DNA of 64,000 nt from Chytridium lagenaria (GCA_025449115.1 JAHLKC010000011.1:1-64000), one strand, 5' to 3'; positions 23,440-35,856 are shown, numbered from the stretch's first letter. Notes: a model not told the origin generated them from the sequence alone. Program-made: numbers and translations.

Positions 23440-24126
23440 TGTAATACTTCCCCTTTATAACTGCCTTACCTTGCTGTATCCCACCTATATCCCGTCTTCT
23501 TTTTACTCTGCGCACATCAATTTCTTCGTGTCTAATGTAACATATCCTCCTCCTCTTGTTTTATACCCAGTACACCTATCCTACTTGTGCCTGTACCCTC
23601 TTATAATGCACCCTTTAGACAATCTTCGACTTTGCCCTCGTTTTTGTAAATTTAATTTTTAGATGCCCCGAGAAGAATATGACTATAAAGTGACGTTCTC
23701 CGAAATATCATGAGTTTTTTTAAGCAAAGATATGCAGGAAGATATCAAAATACATCTCGACCACGAAAACTCTAAATACGTCTATTGTGAGAAAAAAAAC
23801 CCAAAGGCTGTAAAAGAGTTTATGATTATGAAGTAAGCTTTCTATTATAACTGCTCCGCATGCGGGAGAAAGAAAAAAAAAAAAAACCCAAACTCAAAAA
23901 GAAACGGTAGCCCTCACCAAGGACTAAAAAAGAGGTTTCAACGTAAATAATAAGCTGGAAAACAATGATTTCCCAGCCCCAACAACAAGCAACTTCCATC
24001 ATCTGATTATAGCCAAACCCCAAAGAAAGACAACTCCTAAAACTGCAAGAGAAAGAGAGTACAATACATAAAATAAACAACCAACAAATACTATCCGAAC
24101 CTCACTTCAACGAAAACTCATACCCA
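23440..24126. other. Convergent intergenic region
   Basis: About 690 bp lie between the 3' ends of the trihelix-like gene and the Ofd1/Tpa1 gene. The stretch is AT-rich with an A run at 23872-23885. No gene was seen. Confidence 0.55.
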
Positions 24127-25923
24127 TTATTCTTCAAACTTGTACTCCCAAGCTGCATCCCACCTCGACCCTGGCGCACTCGCCCCCACATACTTGATAA
24201 ACTTCATCAACCCCGGCTCCCTCATCACAAGTGTCAACGTATTGTTCCTCGCCGACACCGACAAAAGCGCCCCTCCACCCCCTACATCGGCCGCACGATA
24301 CTGCGCAGGATCCTCATTGCCTTCATCAGGAGCCATGTAACATTCAAACCCGCCAAAATCATCCGACGCCCAAGCTTTTCTTTGGTCATCCGTCTTGTCG
24401 GCGACAAAACAGAGCGTAGCGTCGAGAATGCCCTTGCCGTCTGTGCTAGATTCGTCGTCTTCCGGAGCGGTTGTGGCGAGCGTATAGTCCATGCCTGGAC
24501 GGAAACGACGGACCCAACCACGTGATGCGGTTGCACGGAGACTCGTGATGAGGTAGAGGAGGTGACGAAAGGCGGAGGAGTTGAAAAGGTCAGTGCGGAG
24601 TTTGGTGAGAGGGGCTTCAGAAATGGACGTGGAGGAGGTGGAGGAGGAGGAGGTATCGGAAAGTTCGAGGAAACGGCATTTGTGGGCGGGGCCGGTTGGC
24701 GTCCACGCTCCGCGGACGCCTTTAGTGTAGTCAGCGACGGGGGCGAGGGCACCTTGAGGGCGGTGAAGGAAGGAGTCAAGACGGTCTTCTTCATTGATGG
24801 CATTTTGGATGACATCGGCAAGCTCGTGCCTGAGGAAGGAGACGAGCTGGATGGACGATTCTTCGCAAAACTTCTCGTTAGCCTGGGAGACAACGGTCGG
24901 GTCGAGGTAGCGGGGGTTCACAAAAGGTTTGAGCTGAGCAATTTCCTCGTCACTGAGGAACAAATCATTGTCCTCTGCGTCTGTCCAGGCTGCATCACGA
25001 GTCTTGGAGGTGTCAACGGTCGGGAAGCGAATAAAGGGCTTTGAATCATCGCCAGATGTCAGTTGGTCAAGTGAGGCTTTTGCCTTTTCCTCTTCAGTTT
25101 CTGAAGCAGAGGCGGCCTCTTTAGCTAGTCTCTCTTCTTCCGTCATATCCTCTGGTTGAAGCACATGGAACCAACCAGAGATGCTGAGACGATCCCTGCC
25201 CGGCTTGGACACAACCTCAGCGACAGAGTGGAAGGAAAGGCCAGGCTGAACTGCGAACATGGCGAGTTGGTTCCATTCGACTGGGATGATGACATTGGGG
25301 TCCACGGCAGGGGTGCCTTTAGAAATGACAGGGTAGAGCTCAAGGGCACCGCCTTCCTCGGGCAACCAGGGCTCCTCAGGATCCGTGAGGTAGATGATGT
25401 AAGAGACACTTCTTGTACCAATGACATCGTCGTGGCAGATAAGATGGCATCCATTGCGGTAAATGTTGTGGCTCAGGTCGCATTTCGAAGGTGAGAGTCG
25501 CTCAACACCAGTGACATGTTCGACGAAACGCCTGAAGTCTTCAGAGTAGAGGGCATCCCTGAGACGTTTTAGGTTCTTAAGCTGATCAAGTTCCTTGGCG
25601 TCAAGACCATCAAGGTTTGCAAGGTCACCGGTCTGAAAGACTCTGTAAATGTCAGTCTCCTTATGGGTGGCATGCAGGTTGTGAAGGCATTCTTCTCGAA
25701 CAGCCCTCAAAAGTTCATCGTTGATCAAGGATGGAATGACAACGTGCTTGTAGGGTTGAGAGTGTTGGTAAGCTAGCCGCAGCGATGCTCTCGATTCTTC
25801 AGACAGGATACCTGCACGGAAAGAGTTTGCGCAGGAGATGGCAGCTGTTCCAGAGTCATCCATCCTGATCCTCTTTTGCGCAGGGTTGGCAGGAGCAGAC
25901 GCCATGTTCTTTGAAGGCGACAT
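24127..25923 (-). CDS. OFD1: Ofd1/Tpa1-type prolyl hydroxylase (2-oxoglutarate/Fe(II))
   Basis: This is a single uninterrupted frame of 598 residues from ATG 25923. The family hydroxylates a proline of ribosomal protein uS12 (Tpa1/OGFOD1), and in fission yeast Ofd1 also controls degradation of the sterol regulator Sre1 in response to oxygen. The N-terminal dioxygenase domain (about residues 55-255) has the iron ligands H164, D166 (CHDD) and H232 (FHSVAEVV), and a 2-oxoglutarate-binding arginine in GRDRLSISGWFH (about R245). The C-terminal second double-stranded beta-helix (about residues 320-598) contains LEGTCRFLEL-like blocks (AHKCRFLEL) and FRPGMDYTLAT. Length is in the normal range. It is one of few genes here with no frame break. 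Start choice is supported by the gap upstream. Confidence 0.93.
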   Translation of the reverse strand: MSPSKNMASAPANPAQKRIRMDDSGTAAISCANSFRAGILSEESRASLRLAYQHSQPYKHVVIPSLINDELLRAVREECLHNLHATHKETDIYRVFQTGDLANLDGLDAKELDQLKNLKRLRDALYSEDFRRFVEHVTGVERLSPSKCDLSHNIYRNGCHLICHDDVIGTRSVSYIIYLTDPEEPWLPEEGGALELYPVISKGTPAVDPNVIIPVEWNQLAMFAVQPGLSFHSVAEVVSKPGRDRLSISGWFHVLQPEDMTEEERLAKEAASASETEEEKAKASLDQLTSGDDSKPFIRFPTVDTSKTRDAAWTDAEDNDLFLSDEEIAQLKPFVNPRYLDPTVVSQANEKFCEESSIQLVSFLRHELADVIQNAINEEDRLDSFLHRPQGALAPVADYTKGVRGAWTPTGPAHKCRFLELSDTSSSSTSSTSISEAPLTKLRTDLFNSSAFRHLLYLITSLRATASRGWVRRFRPGMDYTLATTAPEDDESSTDGKGILDATLCFVADKTDDQRKAWASDDFGGFECYMAPDEGNEDPAQYRAADVGGGGALLSVSARNNTLTLVMREPGLMKFIKYVGASAPGSRWDAAWEYKFEE

Positions 25924-25940
25924 GATGATGTGTATGTGAG

Positions 25941-25980
25941 TGTGTGAGTGTGTGAGTGTGTGAGTGTGTGAGTGTGTAGT
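25941..25980. repeat. TGTGTGAG 8-bp tandem repeat
   Basis: Four perfect copies plus a partial fifth copy of TGTGTGAG lie 18 bp upstream of the Ofd1/Tpa1 start codon, in its 5' leader or promoter. On the coding strand the repeat reads as CTCACACA. Confidence 0.85.
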
Positions 25981-26700
25981 GTGGTGGTGGTGTATTTCAG
26001 GTGTGAGAGAGAAGAGGGATGTGGATTGAGAAACCAGAGTATATTATTAGTCTGTGATGACTCTTTTCATCCACTGACTCATATGCATGCATACACTCAT
26101 TTCTCCTTTTATGGTCATATTCAAAAATAATTGAATAAAATTAATAATAATAAAAATAAAATATTTTAAATAAAAATAAATAATAAAATAAAATAAAATA
26201 TAAAATAATAAGTCAATATTTAATAATGTGCTTATAAATATAAGATTGATATTAATATGTAAAAAGTGATTTAAAATATTATTATAAAAGAGATATCATC
26301 TACATATAATGTATAACTGTACATTAAATGATCATGTTTTTACTTTTCATCTGCCCATGATTAAAATAATTATGTTTTTTTTTATTTATCATCAATTGAA
26401 TTCCCAAACCAACTCACAATCCCAATTCATCTACCTACAACGAAAATCTCCCACTCCTGAACAAAAAGTCTGAAAGAAAAGCAAGTTCATATCGAGGTGA
26501 AAATGCACAAAAGAGAGGAGGGAGTGGATTGAAAGAAAGGGGGCCGTGGTTAGGAATATGCGATGTCCTATGGAAAGGACAGAAGGGTAAAAAGAGGGTG
26601 CTAAATCAATAACGCGCGTAGCGCTTAAACATAAAACAATCAACGAAAAAGCCTCGCGAGAGCAAAAAGTAAAAAAATAAAACTCCCTTCCCACACACGC
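25981..26700. other. AT-rich intergenic region
   Basis: Between the Ofd1/Tpa1 promoter and the Nic96 3' end lies a block (about 26120-26400) made almost only of A and T, rich in AATAAAAT-like units. Nothing coding was recognised. It is a candidate for a nucleosome-free or AT-hook-bound spacer. Confidence 0.6.
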
Positions 26701-29700
26701 TCAATTCATCAAAGCATCCAACCGATTCAGTCTCTGCAGGGTATCCGACGGAATACGGTACTGGATGCTTCCAGAAAACAGCAAGATAGCCCTCGAATGA
26801 CTCTTCAACTCCATCATTCTCGACTGCCTCACCCCATTCCCCACAAACCCAGGGGACTCCCCACCATACCTCCCATCCCTCAACGCCCTGTAAAGCCCAG
26901 ACACCGTCGTCATAGCCAACAAGAGCACCTGCGGGAGGCACCTCGCAATGCTTTCGTCAAGCGATCTCACGATATCCGCATATCTCGTAATCAACCCCAT
27001 ATCAGGCTCACTCGGCACAAGCCCACCCCCTTCAGCGTCTCCAACCCAGCATCAGGGCGTCCCGCCTCCACCTCCTTCGCAAACTTGTGTAACTGCGAAA
27101 GCAGGTTAGACGTATACCGCCGTTCTTCCCCAATCTTCGCCTGGATAGTCGGCTGACACGGTAATGTTCAAGCACATTCATCGCTTTGGCTACAATGGCT
27201 TCAGTCGTGCCTGTTATGGTGGCAGCGCCAGCCGATCCCGCAATACCCGTAAACGACAAGCCACCACCAGGCGTCCCCGACGCAGATGGTGCATAGGGGT
27301 CAGCAAGTTCTGACGGAAGGCGCTGGGCCGCGAGTGCATCTCCGAGCTGTTTGCACAGGATAGTGACCACCCTGTCGTATCCTCAGCATAGTCGTAAAGT
27401 CTTACTGCTCATTGAGACGGCCTCTACGATCAGCGTCTTCTGCGGCAGGAAGCACAATCTTCTCAAGGAATTCCCTCTTTTGCTCGATTTTATACAAAGG
27501 CCCAAGCCTCTCGATCTCTCCTCTGGCGGGAACCGCAGATGCGATAGACGTCTCACCGAGAAGTTTGGACGAGATACCACTCTCCAAAAGCAGCTCCCTC
27601 ATATGTGCGTACGTGATCTCCAGATATGCCTTGGTCCTAGCCCTTTCGGAAGCGCCACCTGCATCATCACGGTCCACGGCAGCCGATCCAGAGAGAGCGC
27701 GTCTGTCAGTGTCTCGGACAAAGATGCAAGTGAGGGCAAGGTAGTGAAGGGCGTCAATAGGATCGGTCTGGAAAAACTGCTTGGCGTACTGGTGGATCAT
27801 ACGTTCAAACTGAAAGTAGGCGATATCGACGGCACCAACAGAGGCCAATTCGACACTTCGAACGCTTAACAGTTTCATACCCAATGTCCATTGTATGAGG
27901 GCTGTCGGGAACACGAAGAACGCCATAGTATGATAAGGCAATTGCAAAGTGGATTGCTTCCACCGCGAAAGCTTCGACGGAGATGATATGGCGATAGCAC
28001 GCTCATACTCTCCAGAGAGAAGGAGAACAGGAAGTAAACGTGAGGGTTGCGGTTTTGAGGGCTAAAATGGTTTGCCGCCAAATTTAAGCATGTTGCGCGC
28101 CATATCCCTCAACGTGTACCGATCGTGCCCGATATCATCATTACGGGTTATCCCTCTTGAATGATCATGAGCTGCAACCAAATATAATCCTCATGGTAGG
28201 GAGAACGTCATTGTTCTTCAAACCCTTGCTCGTCATCTCACATCTCCCCACGATTTTGTAAAGGGCCGCCTTGAAGGGATCGCCTCGTGGCCTACCACTT
28301 GAGTCAAGTGAAAGACTTTGCCTAACGCGAGCGTTCCAAGCATCATTCAGCTCGTTACGATGAGCGGTGGAGATCCGTCCATTTTCTTCCAGGTATTCTC
28401 GGAAGATGGGGAAGAATCTTGCATCAGGCGATTTATCCATGATGGAAGAGAAATCTTCAGCGTACTGCTTAGCGTCCTCTTTTAACCCACATCTTAACAA
28501 ATAGTAAAGATGGGCCCATGCGGCTCTATTTTGAATGATCTCTAATCCATGTTGTGGCTGCCAGTTTCCGAACCGCATGAATTTGAGTTCAATAAAAAAG
28601 TCAATAATGATATTTGGGGTGGGCATTCCTCCAACTTGAGCGCGTTGTTGGGAAACAATGTGTTGGATATGCTCGTAGTGATTTTCTTCAAGAAAAGACT
28701 TTCCTCCTGCAATCACCATTTTGCGGAAGTGAATTGCCTCCTCCGTCAAACTCTTTCCATCCTCCTGGGCTCTATACGCCTTAGCAAATTCGAGTTCTTT
28801 AATCTGCTTTTTCCGAGGTCCTCCTCCTGAAGGTTGCAGTCCTTGCTCGATCAGAGTTTTGTATAGCAGCTTCCAACACTTCATTAAACTCTGATGACCA
28901 ACGTCCCCTCTGTCCAGCTTCAAAGCAACTGCGAAGAAAGCCTGTATCGGCTCAAACGGCTTCCGTTCGAGTCTACTCTTGTTAAGTGTCTCAACAACTT
29001 GGGAATAGTTCTTGTTTTTTGTCACAGCTGCATTGGAGTTCCTTGGCCAGCTATTTAAATCCGTCAATACTAGAGAATGGGAAGACCCACAATATCTTAC
29101 AAAATGATTGCCCTCCAGTGACAGGTCCCGGAATCGAGCTACCAGACCTTCCGATGGCTACATACAGGAAAAAAAGGTAAGAAAGGTATAAAGGAAAACA
29201 TAACCAAAACCAAGTAATGCTTACGTCGTGCTGGCGACCGGTATCCTCTCTGCGACGACTTTTGCTGATGCTGGCCGAGCTCCTCGAATATCCTCTTCTT
29301 CGCCTTTTCCCAATCTCTGTGCAAAGTTCTGTTGAACCGGTCGTTGCAGTCCTTCAACGTCTGACTTCGACTGTTCTCAATAGCAGAAAGAATCATGTTC
29401 TCATGCTCCTGCTTAAGGTATCCTTCAATATCGGTATCATACAGCCCTTCTACAGGCTCAAAGGTCGCTGCGGGGTCCAGCATGCTCAGCGCTGCCGACA
29501 CTCGGTCTGCGTCAAAACCCCGATTGGCAAGCAGATACGCCGTCCGGGAAGTCAATCTGCCCAGAGGCCATAGACCCGCCTTGATCGGTTGTGACGCCCT
29601 CCATGGAATGTGGTGGCGGCCGACGCGCGGAAAGAGGCATCTCCGGTTCTGGATGATTTCGCTGAGAGCTTCTTTGTTGCAGCGGCAATCTGGTCCAGTC

Positions 29701-29797
29701 CTCTGTCAAGCGACGGAATGTTTCCTGGCGCGACAATGTGCGATGTTAATCTGCGAGACTGCTCGTAGATCTGGTTGAGGTCAGCGAGCGACGACAT
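26701..29797 (-). CDS. NIC96: Nic96/Nup93 nucleoporin
   Basis: Nic96/Nup93 is the linker nucleoporin of the inner ring of the nuclear pore. From ATG 29797 a coiled-coil-like N terminus (LADLNQIYEQSRRL) leads into AYLLANRGFDADRVSAALSM and EGLYDTDIEGYLKQEHENMI, both strong family marks. The helical body follows: AWAHLYYLLRCGLKEDAKQY near 28450-28510, then IDALHYLALTCIF (about 27750) and REFLEKIVLPAAEDADRRGR. The C terminus, ending at 26701, contains RSLDESIARCLPQVLLLAMT and YRIPSDTLQRLNRLDALMN. Introns are seen near 29215-29155, 29105-29070 and 27405-27382. One-base frame changes occur at about 29566 and near 27165, and the frame also changes in the 27900-28160 stretch. Length is about 850-900 residues, as expected. 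Its start lies 140 bp from the divergent Brc1 gene. Confidence 0.92.
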
Positions 29798-29936
29798 GGC
29801 AGCTTATGGCGCTTCTTAAATGATTATGGAATGGTTTTGAGGTTCTGTCGAGAGGTTCTTCCTCACTCCCTTTTTTCTTTTTCCCTCAGAGAAAATTCGA
29901 GTTGTGTGGGATTGTCCGACCACCATTGACAACCAG

Positions 29937-32900
29937 ATGTCCAACTCAAGCGTCACGGATGCTCACTTTGCCCTCCCTCCAGTGCCTACAGATCTCTTTG
30001 TTGGAATAGTCTACTACATCAACCCTCTACTCGGTCTCACGCGTCGAACCCAGGTGAGCACCTCTAGAATCATCGCCCACGTCTAGTGCTTTTCGATGAT
30101 GGGCCACACTGACACTATGGCATTCCACCAACTTTATAAAACAGCTTAAAAGTCTATTATCTGTGGGCGGTGGACAAGAAGCGCCTTCCATCGATGAGAA
30201 TATTTGCCCTCGCTTTGAACTCAAAACCACGACGCATGTGATCACACATGAGATTGACTTTCCAGAACATAATATACTTGATAAAGAAACAACAGCTGTC
30301 GTAACGGTTGGTATTCTAATATATATACATTTATATAATTACTTGTTTACATACAAATAACTAACTGACTCTTTCCAATATTATAGCCGGATTGGGTTTA
30401 TAATGCCGTTAAATCTGGGAAACTGCCTCCGTGAGTAAGCTACTCGGCATCTTTTACCTCTTCTCTCTACTCTATTGTACATATCTAAACAGCTCTGACA
30501 GTAAAGCTTTTTTCTCCGCGAATCCCGACAAATTCTTTTCCGGACTTATAGTGACCTGCACAGAGGAGGTATGAAATACACTGCCAACGATCCACTTATG
30601 CCTCAAAAGATTGTAAGAAACGACCAAGTTATACTCTATGCAGGACTTGAAGCATTTGGCGGCCAATATCGATTTGAATTTACCGACGAAATCACACATC
30701 TCGTGGCCCTTTCTCCTTCCAGTCCCATTTACACAAAGGCTCTGGAGAGGGGTGTAAACATTATCCTTCCTCACTTTCTCGACGATTGTATCCGGATACG
30801 AAGACTAATTGATCCCAAGTCCACCGGTTTCCAGACCCTCCAGTTTTGGCAGAAAGTCCTTTTGACTTGACGATATCAAGCTCAAAACGTATGTTCGCGT
30901 TTGCAATATAAAAGCTAATGTATGTTAGCACCGCAGATGAAGCCTGCAGAAAAGTTGTTCCTTAAAGACAAAGGCCTTTACGTTGATCCTAAAGTTGTCT
31001 CAACATTTGCAGATGGCGTCTTTTCTTCTGTAAAAGCAAAAATCGAGGAAGCTGGTGGAACGGTTTATCAAAAGTATGATAAGCTAACGGTCGATGCAGT
31101 GATATTAGCAAATCGGCAGAGCCGACTATACGTGCAGGTAACTTTTTCAATACGATAGTGTTTTGTGCTAATATAGGAAAATGCAATAGGCAGAGAACGA
31201 CGGCAAGTTTGTAGCCTCGGTGCGGTGGTTGAAAGATACATTAGATACAGGCTTGTTTCGTTCACCAAGATTAAAGGCGTTACATTATGTGAGTGTTCTA
31301 CTTTTATTTAATTTTATTTGAAATATCAGTATGCTGACATAGTTGCAGCCGCCACCAGAAGTTATCCCGGAGTTCAAGTCTTTTGTACATAGCTATGCCT
31401 TTTGTTTGCTAATAATTTTTAAAGGTAGTCTGCATTTCGAATTACTCGGGCAGAGCACGTGAGGACATTGAAACTATGGTTACCCATCTGGGAGGAGAGT
31501 TTACACGAAATATGACACCGAATAACACGCATTTGATATGTGCCAAGTAAGTTTTGGAGTTGTTTATGTTTTGGATACTCTTTTTCATTTTCATTTTTGC
31601 TGTCACTTTTTTTTGGAACGGAGAGTCGTCACGAGCACTCTCTAATTTAGTTTCATTTTCCCTGTAGACCTTTTAGTGAGAAATACGCCAAAGCAATTGA
31701 ATGGGATATAATTGTTGCGAACCATCTCTGGCTTGAAGAAACTTACGTTCTCCACAAGGTGTGCGGGTTTCTTGCATGAAGTTATATATTGCACCTGCGA
31801 ATTGTTTCGGCAGAAAGGCTAAAGTTCTAGTACAGGTTCAACAGCCATCACGACTTAGCTATCAGTACTATCCAAGCTGCCTACCTTTGATTGTCGGCGA
31901 AGTCTTTGTTCCAGAAGAGGAGATCGAACGATCACTACGGCTTGCATCCGTCCCTGACAAGATAATTAATGTTTCTTCACAACCCCTTCCTCCAAAAGTC
32001 TCGCCACTTGCCTCAAACCCTGCACCACCGCCCAAACTACCAACAAAATATACAAAGAAGTTTTACCACCGATGCCAGCAGGAAGGCGAATTGCAAAAAT
32101 GCCTTCAAAAGTAGCACCTGTAAAAACCTACAGTAACGCTGGCTCCTTAAAATCCGCGGCAAAGGATCCGGAAGTGGTGACTGTCGATGGTTCAAATTCG
32201 ACTCCACCTTCAAGAAGTAATGTGGAGGCGAGGACACCAAAATCGGATAACGTTGTGATTGTGCTGGATGATGAAGAAGTGGAGGATGTGGCAAAACAAG
32301 CTGTGCAAGACAGAAAGAGAGAAGGCACCAGATACGGAGGGACACCAAGATCGTCACCTAGGATTAATAAAAGCTGAAAGTATCGGTTTCTGTGATTACT
32401 ACTGGAGTAAAGCTCGACAAGATTCAGCTGAAGGTTCGATTTTCGCACAGGCCTTTTCCCTACTCATCTGTCTTGACGTTGCGCTGACATTAATTACTGA
32501 AGGGTCTGTCGACATTGGGAGGTCAGGAAGCTAAAGATGTGCCTAACTGCACACATTTGATCGCGAACAAGATTGCGAGGACTGAAAAGTTTCTTCTTCT
32601 TGCCATCCTTACCAGGAAAGAAATTCTATCCGTCGAATGGCTCAACAAAAGTATTGTTGCGGGCATTGGTTAGGTAAAGCAATATCTACTAATATTCTTA
32701 ACCTCACCAATTGACCTGCAAAGAACCCGAAAAGTATCGACTGTCAGACCCTGATGCTGAGAAAAGGCTGGATTTTTCTTTGAAAGAGTCTTTGCAAAAG
32801 GCTCGGACACGAAGTATATTCCAAGGGTACCACATATATATTACCCCGCAAGTTCGACCCGATGAGCAAACTATGAAAAGATTAATTGAAGCAGGAGGTG

Positions 32901-33205
32901 GCAAGGTGGATGTTCGAAGTATGCACTTATAACTAATGTGTTTAAAGGTCATGAACAAGCTACGACTAAGAAACTTACGGAATCTCGAATCGAATGCCCT
33001 TCTAGGCTTTCCAGAGGCTTCGTCGAACCAGTCGCCCACGTCTACACCTGACAAGAGTCGCGTCATATGCGTGACCTGTGAAACAGATTCTGCATTTCAT
33101 GCAGCCATGAAAGAGCAAGGTCTCAAGCTTTATTCCGTAGAGCTTATTCTAATGGCTTGTTTGAGGCAAGCGCTTGATCTGAACGATAGCTCTCTCTGGC
33201 TGTAA
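29937..33205 (+). CDS. Brc1/Rtt107-type multi-BRCT DNA-damage protein
   Basis: This family binds phosphorylated histone H2A at damaged forks and works with the Smc5/6 complex. The start is ATG 29937 (MSNSSVTDAHFALPPVP). BRCT1: FVGIVYYINPLLG through THVITHEIDFPE and PDWVYNAVKSGKLPP. BRCT2: ILYAGLEAFGGQYRFEF and NIILPHFLDDCIRIRRL (about 30620-30810). BRCT3: GTVYQKYDKLTVDAVILAN, then SVRWLKDTLDTGLF (about 31020-31270). BRCT4: CISNYSGRAREDIETMVTHL and THLICAK, WDIIVANHLWLEETYV (about 31430-31760). A Pro/Ser linker follows, then a C-terminal pair: THLIANKIARTEKFLL with ILSVEWLNKS, and FQGYHIYITPQVRPDEQTMK through YSVELILMACLRQ, ending at 33205. The order of four N-terminal and two C-terminal repeats fits Rtt107/Brc1. 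There are about twelve exons; a frame change lies near 30828. Confidence 0.85.
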
Positions 33206-33495
33206 CGCGGCTGTAACGCGTTTGACGGAAGTTCTACCTTTGATTTTGGAAAGGGACTGATACGATGTGCATTGCGCTGTTAAGCCTGTAGCGAATAGCA
33301 TAGTATAAAAATAATGAATTGTATTCAGTGAAAAATCCTTTGCACGATAACTTTGTGCCGTTTTACAACGCCCCACAACAAAGAACTCCCCGCCAATAGC
33401 AAGAAAACAATAGAGAACAGAATGAGCGACATATTGATTTGGAGTTTCGTTCCCTCCCCCATTTCACAACAAAAAGTCCAGCATCGGTATATCGT

Positions 33496-34701
33496 CTACT
33501 TCAAACGAGCAACAGCCTTGGTGAGGTACATCTTTGTGAGTGAGGTCCGGCGAACTGGTTGACTTGCTTGCAGTAGGTGTCAATCTGATTGGAGATGATG
33601 AGGGTCTCAAGTCTGCTAGGCTCGGTGGAGAGAATCTTGGCAAGAGCCGGGGTGGGCGTCAAGATGTCCTCTTCTGAGTGCAATGGGGCGAGGCCGGAAG
33701 CCACCCTTGCGGCGTTCTCTTGCCTCTTTTTGGATGAAATTTGAGCAGACTTGGCCTGCTCCTTTTGGAGAGACCTGTTCCATCCCTGCCAGCGCCATTG
33801 CTCTTGCCCGTGCTCGTCAACAGTATCGCCGAGATACTCGAGGTGCCTCTCAAGGTAGGATTCAACGCCAAGCTCGAGAGCGTCGAAGTTGGGGGTGAGA
33901 GGGGAAAATCCGGGAGCAGGGTAAAGGGGAGATGAAGGTGGAGGTGGGCTTAGAAGCGGAGATAGAGACGGTGGAGGTAATGTCCTCCTCAAGCTGCTGG
34001 AGGAGAGCGTTGAGGAGGTAAGAGTTCCGGACGCGGACGGGGAGGGACTCGAAAATACCAGACGGGGTCAGTTTGTGGGCGTGAAGGGCCTCCATGGTGA
34101 ACTTCTTATCCTTGAAAAGTTCCATGAATGTGTCGGTGAGGCGAAGAGCTCTGAGGCTGAGGTTGCCTTGGACGGTGCGCGTGTGATCGTAGACAATGAG
34201 GACGCTCTGAGCGTACATCTTCTGGTAGTGGTACTGATTCTCGACAATAGTTTGGTTCCAGAAAGAGCCGAGGTGGGTGGAGACGTAGAGGCCAACCGAG
34301 TTGGCGTCAAAGTTCAGCTTCCTAAGACAGCGAAGCATCTGAAGTTGGTACTCTGCACCATCAATCTCGTCAGCAGCAGCACCCTCAGATTCATCTCCTG
34401 AGTCTTTGATGTGAGGGGAAACAGTTTGTGACCTCAAGTGAGCCAGCGATGTCCACACCAAGCAGCTGTCCGTAAGCGTAACGGGGTGGTTGTCCCTGCA
34501 GTGTTTGATGATCTTGACAGCGACGAGGGCATCCAAGACGACCTCGGACAAGGGCTTGCTGACGAGATGTGCGGGTCGATGCCCTCCAAGTTGACAACAA
34601 ACTCCTGCATGGGTCCCTGAGAGAAGGCTTTGCGTGGGTGAGGGTTGCGAAGCAGCATTCTGTGCCGCCAGCATCTTTGCAGCAGTCATTGTGCCGGCCA
34701 T
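33496..34701 (-). CDS. Translation initiation factor eIF3 subunit h
   Basis: eIF3h is an MPN-domain subunit of the eIF3 complex. From ATG 34701 the protein reads VVLDALVAVKIIKHCRDNHP, YGQLLGVDIAGSLEVTNCFP, EYQLQMLRCLRKLNFDANS and VGLYVSTHLGSFWNQTIVEN, all hallmarks of the MPN domain. GNLSLRALRLTDTFMELFK follows. The C-terminal part (about 33900-33500) has LEYLGDTVDEHGQEQWR, KRQENAARVASGLAPLHSEE and EPSRLETLIISNQIDTYCKQ, ending with LTKMYLTKAVARLK at 33496. One-base frame changes are at GGGG 34483-34486 (one too few), GGGG 34415-34418 (one too many), about 33930-33965 and about 33545. As usual for eIF3h, the MPN domain lacks the JAMM metal-binding residues. It converges on Brc1. Confidence 0.93.
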
Positions 34702-34809
34702 CTTGTCCTTTCTAACAGAGGTTGAGAAATCCTTTTTTTGATATAGTGCTCGTTTTTTTTTTTCTTTCGATGTCTTGGACAAACCCAATGAATTTATTCA
34801 GTGCTTTAA

Positions 34810-35856
34810 TCAAATTCGCCGAACATGCAGGATCACTGTGGACGCTTCTTCTTCAAAGAAGAACCTGCTCGAGACCTCGTGAGGCATGGGGTGGGCATCG
34901 CATGAGATGCCTACGGAGGAAAGAGATTCGAGGAAAAGGCTGTATGTCTCTGGGGACCTCACGGATACCGAGATGACAGCTTGATGAGAGGGGTGGGCGA
35001 GAATCTTGGAAAAGATTCGCGCAAGGGATGGAAAGGGCAGTGGGTCAAAGATGATGTCCGAGGCGATGATGATGTCCACTGCTTTGGAAAGTTTATCAAG
35101 CTCTTGGTCGTCGACAGATTCCCAGTCCAGGCAGGATACTTGGTGTGGCGCGATATCCTTGTTATGGTAAAAGTGTCAAGTACGGACAGGAGCACCGTTA
35201 CAAACCTCATGCTGCTCCTTGCCCGTGTTGATGATCACGTTCTCCTTTAATCGAGAAAGTACCTCTTCATTACTAGAATCGGTAAAGTGAACGCTTTTAG
35301 CGCCAATCCTTGCTGCTGAAAGGCCACCGAAGCCGGCGCCAGCACCAAGCTCCAAAACAGCCTTTCCCTTTATTAGAAGGGGATACATGCAAAGATACTT
35401 TGCGAGTCCAAATGCTGCTTGCCATGTTCTTAAGCCGGTGGTGCCACTTCGAATTTCTACTGTTTCCTCTTTCAACGTGATCCACTGCTTCTGTTCTGTC
35501 GGTAGCTGATATGATCGATAACATGTCTCGGCGGTAGGCATAAGGCTTTTTGTATTAGGGAGAACGTCCATGTACATATCCATAAGATGATCATGGCAGG
35601 CCATACCATGCTGTTCAACACGTTCAATCACTGCCTTTAGGAACTTTGCGCAATAACTTTGCGAAGGAGGATACTTTCGTGACAATGGGTGATTCACCGT
35701 GGACTCTAACAATTCCCATTGATAGTCCTCGTCCCATGAGGCTTCGGGCCATCGGAATGCTCGCATAGGCCTCATTTGAAGGTATTGTTGGGTCATGGAG
35801 GTCATGGGTCCATCTTTGTAAATATGTACGGTAATTTTTTGAATATCTAAGTACAT
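34810..35856 (-). CDS. eEF2 lysine methyltransferase (FAM86/Efm3 type)
   Basis: The family methylates a lysine of elongation factor 2. The N-terminal FAM86 region has WELLESTVNHPLSRKYPPS, YCAKFLKAVIERVEQHG and TCYRSYQLPTEQKQWITLKE. The seven-beta-strand methyltransferase core follows: ISG-like EIRSGTTGLRTWQAAFGLAK, the SAM-binding loop VLELGAGAGFGGLSAARIGA and VHFTDSSNEEVLSRL. After an intron at about 35210-35163 come CLDWESVDD, the catalytic-strand VDIIIASDIIFDPLPFPSL and FLESLSSVGISCDAHPMP. The stop is at 34810. Length is about 330 residues. It is read in tandem with eIF3h. The start at ATG 35856 is likely; an internal ATG at about 35805 is possible. Confidence 0.88.

Noticed and set aside
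24562..25044. Gly/Val-rich open frame on the plus strand
   Set aside because: It lies wholly inside the well-supported Ofd1/Tpa1 gene on the other strand and is a shadow of its codon bias.
26120..26400. Extreme AT block as a centromere or replication origin
   Set aside because: It is only about 280 bp long with no conserved consensus known for this lineage; AT richness alone does not show function.
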